Source: Goniomonas avonlea
Lineage: Eukaryota; Cryptophyceae; Goniomonadida; Goniomonadaceae
Direction: 5' to 3'
Length of the DNA: 11,459 nucleotides
NCBI GenBank assembly: GCA_003573635.1
Contig: QUTJ01031405.1
Coordinates: 1-11,459 of the forward strand
Shown here: positions 7,728 to 11,459 of the stretch, piece after piece
Layout of the letters: each line of letters starts with the position of its first letter
Position numbering within the stretch: the first letter of the stretch is position 1
The notes under the pieces: model-generated
What the model saw: the letters and a program-made list of their open reading frames with translations, nothing else
Databases searched by the model: none
What the model was told of the DNA's origin: nothing
Program-made: the position numbers and the translations under genes

Positions 7728-9573
7728 GAGATCCGAGCTTGTTTGCAGAGACTGTGGGGCTTCGTCCGGCAGATTCTTCAAACCTAAACCATTGCCCCCC
7801 TCTGACCCTCCACCCGCCGTCGACCCCAACGGCTTTGTATTCCCTGCTCCGAATTTTGCCCCCAGCAAGATCATCGGATTCTCGGACCCTGTACAGTATT
7901 TCACCTCCTCCGAGGTTATTTATCCTTCGTCGGTTTCTGGCCCTCGCATCTTGTCAGCTCATCTCTCGGCCCCGGCACTACCGGTCGAGCGCGTGCTGCC
8001 TTCATCAGCCTTTCGCCAGCGACGAAGACGTCCTTGCATCACCTGCGGATCGCTAAGTGAGCTGGTCCAACGCGCTTCCAGCAGCCTGCTACGGATTGAC
8101 GAGTTTTTCATCAGTGACGCAACACTCGATGACTTCGACGATGACCTTTACCAGGAGCCTGATCCCCTCCTGGAGGACTGGGATCACCTCGTTCGGTCTC
8201 AACAAAAGGAACCGGGCTTACGCGGCAATCTCCGTTGTGCGAAGGCCAACCGCAAGATCCTGAAGTCAAAGAAGAAGGTTGAGTCTCAACTGGCCGCCGC
8301 CAGAGTTTCTCTGAAGTTCGTACACGACTGCCTCGAACTGCTCGGGCCCGTAATCGCGATCGCCAACCGTCAGCTGGGCACCAATCTCAAGGTCTCGATC
8401 ACCTGGTCACTGACGGATCCCGTTCATCTTGCGCTCTTACGTGCCAAAAAGAGAGCCTACTCGCTTTGGGAACTCGAACCTACTAGGACCACCAGGGCCG
8501 GAAGAGCACATCGGGTCGAACTTCCCCCTAGTGTGGCCAGTCGTCTTCGGATCGCCAAGGACTCCCTTCGTTTCCTAGCCTCGTTAAGTGGTCCGCCCAC
8601 CTCGAGCGAAGATAACCACCCAGCAGCGGCTTCAATACCCGACCCTAGTCTGGCTCTTTGCGCGTGTGCAATCATCAACACTAAGTTTCGAACACATCCT
8701 TCCGGTCATGTGTGGACTTACGATCGAAAGTTCGTGTTTGAGCTCGGTGACATCTTTGGTTTCTCCCTCGACTTCACCAGCAGACTTTTCAAGCTTCTTT
8801 CGTACGGCCTTGGACACCGGGAGCGTCAACGCTTCAACAGAGAGATCGTACAAGTACAGCTCGACTCGTTCGTGGAACAAGTCTGCCGCACCTATGGGTC
8901 GTTAGTCAAGATCAGCGAAATCCGCACCACCCTCGAACGCCTTTGCAGAGAAGTGCTGAGCTTCGCCGAAACCGATGATTCGACACCAACGCCAGTAACC
9001 GCCACCGAAGAGTTCGCTGAATTCATGAACCTGACCTCACACCTCTGGGGTATTCGGCGATGCGACAAGGCCACTAACAATTTCGCCTTCGTTTGCGAAT
9101 GGCTCCTCGAGCACTTGACCACGACTGACCTCGAGTCGCAACCCTCCACCTTCGAACGCACTGATCTCCTTCCGGAGCAAGCCGCTAAGCTCGTTACCAG
9201 CAAAGTGCACCAGCTAGGTTGGTGGTTTCGAGAAGAGGACGTGAACGCTCGCATTGACGACTACCTGGCCTCCAATCCTCACGGTCGGCCTGTTCGTTCG
9301 CTTTTCGATCGTTTCCCCGACATTCAGGCCAAGTCCTCTTTCGCTAGAGCTAAACGTCCTGGGTTGCTCGACAAAGGGGCCTTCAGACCAACCCTCCCCT
9401 CGGCACCACCGCTCAGGAGATCCGTTCATCTGGTCTGGCTTCGAACTCTGTCATCGACACAGGATTCGGACCGGAGTTCACCGACAACGACGTTGTGGGT
9501 TCCTCGCGTTCTGAATCCACGGACAAGGTCTACCAGCAACTCCTCAATGAGAACACCGGAGTTCCACGCGTAG
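7708..9573 (+). CDS. ORF B: N-terminal part of the reverse transcriptase polyprotein
   Basis: ATG 7708 has an excellent context (A at -3, G at +4) and overlaps the last 20 bases of ORF A in another frame; this start gives 621 residues. CxxC pairs at residues 13-16 (CRDC) and 110-113 (CITC) may form one zinc site. The middle (about 180-430) is helical and unassigned. At residues 452-463 the box CDKATNNFAFVC (nucleotides 9061-9096) matches the DKA/ADKG element that opens PLE-type RT domains, so the RT begins here. From about 9354 the reading of ORF B competes with the ORF C frame. The last ~70 residues (Ser/Thr/Arg-rich, ending FHA) look like out-of-frame translation, so the true product probably shifts -1 into ORF C. 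No GIY-YIG nuclease motif is seen. Confidence 0.75.
   Translation: MAARRTERSELVCRDCGASSGRFFKPKPLPPSDPPPAVDPNGFVFPAPNFAPSKIIGFSDPVQYFTSSEVIYPSSVSGPRILSAHLSAPALPVERVLPSSAFRQRRRRPCITCGSLSELVQRASSSLLRIDEFFISDATLDDFDDDLYQEPDPLLEDWDHLVRSQQKEPGLRGNLRCAKANRKILKSKKKVESQLAAARVSLKFVHDCLELLGPVIAIANRQLGTNLKVSITWSLTDPVHLALLRAKKRAYSLWELEPTRTTRAGRAHRVELPPSVASRLRIAKDSLRFLASLSGPPTSSEDNHPAAASIPDPSLALCACAIINTKFRTHPSGHVWTYDRKFVFELGDIFGFSLDFTSRLFKLLSYGLGHRERQRFNREIVQVQLDSFVEQVCRTYGSLVKISEIRTTLERLCREVLSFAETDDSTPTPVTATEEFAEFMNLTSHLWGIRRCDKATNNFAFVCEWLLEHLTTTDLESQPSTFERTDLLPEQAAKLVTSKVHQLGWWFREEDVNARIDDYLASNPHGRPVRSLFDRFPDIQAKSSFARAKRPGLLDKGAFRPTLPSAPPLRRSVHLVWLRTLSSTQDSDRSSPTTTLWVPRVLNPRTRSTSNSSMRTPEFHA
9354..9573 (+). 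other. ORF B/ORF C overlap: candidate -1 frameshift zone
   Basis: Both frames are open here. Moving from ORF B to ORF C requires a -1 step (or +2). A stop (TAA, 9351-9353) in the ORF C frame forbids a slip before 9354. The text in the ORF C frame (EIRSSGLASNSVIDTGFG onward) looks coding from about 9417. No canonical X-XXY-YYZ heptamer lies in register. The best slip-prone tract is the C4 run at 9396-9399, where CCC can re-pair one base back; a G4 run sits at 9376-9379. Homopolymer sequencing error or a real disabling indel would look the same. Confidence 0.45.
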
Positions 9574-10985
9574 GGGGTTCCTCCCCTGAAGGTTCTATCG
9601 CCTACATGACGCAGCTCGTTAAGGCTCACAAGAATCCTCCTGCGCTAAGGTTTTTGAACACATCGCAGTTCTGCGCTACCACTCGTCTCTCCAAATGGTT
9701 GCAAGGGGGACTAAAGGCTATTCGAGAGGAGAGGGTTCGTCTTTGCGACTACCTTTTCCACCTAACCGGCGTCTCCTTTAATTTCACGATCAATGAATCA
9801 GCAGACGTCCTAGTTCTCGCGCCTCCGGTTGTCTCCTCCATCAACGTGGATGACTTCACTCGACTGTATACTTCACTTCCCATCCACGACCCTGACGAAG
9901 GTCTAGTTGCTGCCGTCAAATTCTGGGCAAACCTGACTCTTCAATTCGCTCGGAAAAGACTCGGTCCCAAGGCTACCCTTGTAGCATCACTGGACGGGCA
10001 ACAGTGGTCCTGGAGATCTCAACCCTCCTCGAATCCTCTGGATATCAACACGGACCCAGCACTCATCGAACGCTGCTTCCTTATTGAGGCATCCAACAAT
10101 TACTTCGTCAGTGCCTACAAAGTTTGGCTGCAGATTAACGGCATACCCATGGGCTCGTCCACCTCCGTCGATGCCTGCGATCTCCTGCTCGGCAAGCTCG
10201 AGTTTCTAGCTCAATGGAGTCTTGTGTGCTCAGGGCAACCCAAGCTACTTCTCCTAGCTGAGCAACGGAACCCCAACTTCCGTTTCGTCGACGACCACCT
10301 GTCCGTCAACAACCCCGAATACTTGGCTGACATGGTCCGGATTTTCAACCTCGGCAAGTACCTCGGAATTGAAGATCAGTCCTTTTACCCCGAGATCGCC
10401 TCCACTGCACAGTCTTCTACCTCCCGCCTCTCCGACAAACCCGCTGCACGCCCTCGTGGCTCACCAGGCATCGGAGGCAACTTCATGGATCTGACGCTGT
10501 CTATCGAACCTCTCACCGGCCGTTTGATCACCAAGTTTTTCAAGAAAAACTTGCCGTTCGAAGTTATCAAATACCAGCACGGGGACACCAACGCCCCCGC
10601 GCAGATGGTACACAGGATCATCATTTCTCAGATCTCTCGACTCATCCGTCTTACGACCAGCGCGGCTGACTTCACCGCCAACGCTGGAGCCCTTCTAAGC
10701 TGCATGACGCATCTAAAGAGGCTGGACTACTTTGTCCTTCTTCGTCACATTAGTCGTACCATCGACATTGATCGGGCGGTCGAGAGGTTCAATCGCACCA
10801 AAGTCGAGCTCATCACTGCTATTGAGCTCGCAGCCAATGTCAGCAGGCCTACTCGACGCTTGTCAACAGCTTACGCAAACAAACGTCAACCTCGCACTCA
10901 TTTCGTTTCGCGTTTCTGTTCCGGCCCCTCTACCGGTAGGAGGTTCAAGCAACCGGCTCGCAAGCGTACTGAGCCCGAGCCGTGA
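9354..10985 (+). CDS. ORF C: reverse transcriptase palm, thumb and basic tail (PLE-like)
   Basis: This frame opens after the TAA at 9351-9353 and is read to TGA 10983-10985. RT landmarks come in order. LVKAHK with downstream ALRFLN is at 9615-9650, and motif A DDFTRLYTSLP at 9849-9881 supplies the first catalytic Asp. GIPMGSS at 10140-10160 is motif B. FRFVDDHLSVNN at 10278-10313 supplies the catalytic Asp pair, with Val in place of the usual Ala or Ile. NFMDLTL at 10479-10499 and a thumb with RLITKFFKKN follow. The C-terminus is Arg/Lys-rich (KQPARKRTEPEP) and probably binds nucleic acid. LYT in motif A and the R-F-V-D-D context fit Penelope-like / telomerase-related RTs. The first in-frame ATG (9606, T at -3) is weak and would drop the DKA box, so entry by -1 frameshift from ORF B is more plausible than independent initiation. 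No endonuclease domain follows the thumb. Confidence 0.82.
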   Translation, partial: TSWVARQRGLQTNPPLGTTAQEIRSSGLASNSVIDTGFGPEFTDNDVVGSSRSESTDKVYQQLLNENTGVPRVGGSSPEGSIAYMTQLVKAHKNPPALRFLNTSQFCATTRLSKWLQGGLKAIREERVRLCDYLFHLTGVSFNFTINESADVLVLAPPVVSSINVDDFTRLYTSLPIHDPDEGLVAAVKFWANLTLQFARKRLGPKATLVASLDGQQWSWRSQPSSNPLDINTDPALIERCFLIEASNNYFVSAYKVWLQINGIPMGSSTSVDACDLLLGKLEFLAQWSLVCSGQPKLLLLAEQRNPNFRFVDDHLSVNNPEYLADMVRIFNLGKYLGIEDQSFYPEIASTAQSSTSRLSDKPAARPRGSPGIGGNFMDLTLSIEPLTGRLITKFFKKNLPFEVIKYQHGDTNAPAQMVHRIIISQISRLIRLTTSAADFTANAGALLSCMTHLKRLDYFVLLRHISRTIDIDRAVERFNRTKVELITAIELAANVSRPTRRLSTAYANKRQPRTHFVSRFCSGPSTGRRFKQPARKRTEPEP

Positions 10986-11058
10986 TGTTCGACCTCTCGA
11001 CTTGCCCCCTTCGCACATCCGTCGCGTCGCGATCCGCTGACTTCGGTCCCACGTATCT

Positions 11059-11094
11059 CGCCTCTCCTCTATTTCTATTAATGGAGGCCAGGCG
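11059..11094 (+). other. 3' UTR hairpin 1 (imperfect)
   Basis: CGCCTCTCCTC (11059-11069) can pair with GGAGGCCAGGCG (11083-11094), leaving a two-base internal mismatch and an A/T-rich loop. It starts 74 bases after the RT stop codon. Confidence 0.4.
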
Positions 11095-11105
11095 ATGAGC
11101 GTCCA

Positions 11106-11125
11106 CAAGAATGATTCCATTCTTG
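11106..11125 (+). other. 3' UTR hairpin 2 (perfect 8-bp stem, 4-base loop)
   Basis: CAAGAATG (11106-11113) and CATTCTTG (11118-11125) are exact reverse complements around the loop ATTC. No T-run follows, so a bacterial-type terminator is not implied. In this context it is a candidate RNA element recognised by the RT or by a 3'-processing activity. Confidence 0.5.
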
Positions 11126-11142
11126 CTGAGTGAGCCAGGGCC

Positions 11143-11186
11143 CTACCCATTGTCGTTCATTACTCATGGAACGACCTCTTGGGTAG
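11143..11186 (+). other. 3' UTR hairpin 3 (two 7-bp stems in series)
   Basis: The outer stem is CTACCCA/TGGGTAG (11143-11149 with 11180-11186). A small internal loop (TT opposite CTCT) leads to the inner stem GTCGTTC/GAACGAC (11152-11158 with 11169-11175) and a 10-base apical loop. Fourteen paired bases in two exact stems make this the strongest predicted structure in the window. Confidence 0.55.
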
Positions 11187-11231
11187 TGGAGTCGAACTTT
11201 GTTCAACAAGGGAGTCAGGCTGGGGGCTCCT

Positions 11232-11232
<1 letters not shown>

Positions 11233-11268
<36 letters not shown>
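11233..11268 (+). repeat. (CT)18 microsatellite
   Basis: This is an uninterrupted CT dinucleotide run of 36 bases, followed by a short impure C/T extension to about 11278. On the other strand it is a GA run. It lies 47 bases after hairpin 3. Such tracts are often length-variable between copies and prone to assembly error. Confidence 0.95.
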
Positions 11269-11273
<5 letters not shown>

Positions 11274-11459
11274 TCTCCCGATTTCCTCGTAACCACGGTC
11301 TCCTCCGGACCTTGCTTACAGGTTTCGCGGGAACCAAAACAACCCCTTGTCGTTTTGGCTAACGAGAGTCTCACAGGAGCTTACATTTCTAACCCTAACT
11401 GTGAAACTCCTTTTCTAAGAAAGTGCGTTACCAATGACTCCTTACCCTCGTTGCTCCAC

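Larger units (their letters stand above)
1..11459 (+). mobile_element. Large non-LTR retroelement, PLE-like RT, probably incomplete at one or both ends
   Basis: All credible coding regions run in the same direction and end in an RT, and they are packed with one short overlap (ORF A/B) and one frame-shifted overlap (ORF B/C). This is the arrangement of a polycistronic retroelement. I found no LTRs, no terminal inverted repeats when comparing the two window ends by eye, no poly(A) tail and no target-site duplication, so the boundaries are unknown. The RT signature (DKA box, KAHK box, FTRLYT motif A, FVDD) is of the Penelope-like / telomerase-related kind. Extra ORFs upstream of such an RT are known from giant telomeric PLEs in rotifers, but this ORF set (methyltransferase, B-box protein) is not one I recognise. 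The element identity is inferred from gene content; the RT call itself is strong. Confidence 0.66.
10986..11459 (+). other. 3' untranslated / downstream region
   Basis: After the ORF C stop there is no gene. The region holds three consecutive inverted repeats (11059-11186), a (CT)18 tract (11233-11268), and a telomere-like CTAACCCTAAC near 11391-11400. No AATAAA signal and no poly(A) run are present, and no copy of the 5' region is visible. Confidence 0.5.

Noticed and set aside
11106-11125. Perfect hairpin considered as a rho-independent terminator
   Set aside because: No T-run follows and the window is eukaryotic in character.
11111-11362. Open frames through the CT repeat on both strands
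   Set aside because: They are opened by the dinucleotide repeat (Ser-Leu or Glu-Arg runs) and have no other coding signs.

Overview
The window reads as one large eukaryotic retroelement, or a long internal piece of one, with every convincing coding region on the + strand. The decisive gene is a reverse transcriptase (RT) at about 9060-10985. It has motif A as DDFTRLYTSLP, GIPMGSS, a catalytic FVDD box, an N-terminal DKATNN box and an LVKAHK box. This combination points to the Penelope-like (PLE) / telomerase-related side of the RTs, not to LTR, DIRS or classical LINE enzymes. I see no GIY-YIG or APE-type endonuclease, integrase, protease or RNase H. The host lineage cannot be named from the sequence. 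The good Kozak contexts, possible short introns with CTAAC-type branch sites, an RS/SP-rich disordered protein and a B-box zinc finger all say eukaryote, probably a GC-rich fungus, protist or invertebrate.

Layout, left to right: a leader (1-203, with two undetermined bases); ORF1 (204-704), a small Ser/Pro-rich disordered protein; a methyltransferase ORF (787-1680) with a SAM-binding motif and NPPW, in a strikingly pyrimidine-rich stretch; a roughly 640-base spacer (1681-2324) with candidate splice sites, one stem-loop and a short upstream ORF; ORF A (2325-7727), a giant 1800-residue protein with a helical N-terminal region, tandem B-box zinc fingers, an RS/SP-rich basic linker and a second globular region with clustered Cys; ORF B (7708-9573), which overlaps the end of ORF A and carries two CxxC pairs plus the start of the RT domain; ORF C (in frame from 9354 to 10985), with the RT palm and thumb and a basic tail; and a 3' region (10986-11459) with three successive hairpins, a (CT)18 tract and a short telomere-like motif.

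The RT is split: the DKA box lies in frame with ORF B, and the palm lies one frame back (-1) in ORF C. Either the full enzyme is made by frameshifting, or this copy carries a frame break. If the element is active, ORF A and ORF1 are candidate RNA- or DNA-binding structural proteins, B+C the polymerase, and the methyltransferase an accessory that could modify element or host nucleic acid. The roles of all but the RT and the methyltransferase fold are inference.
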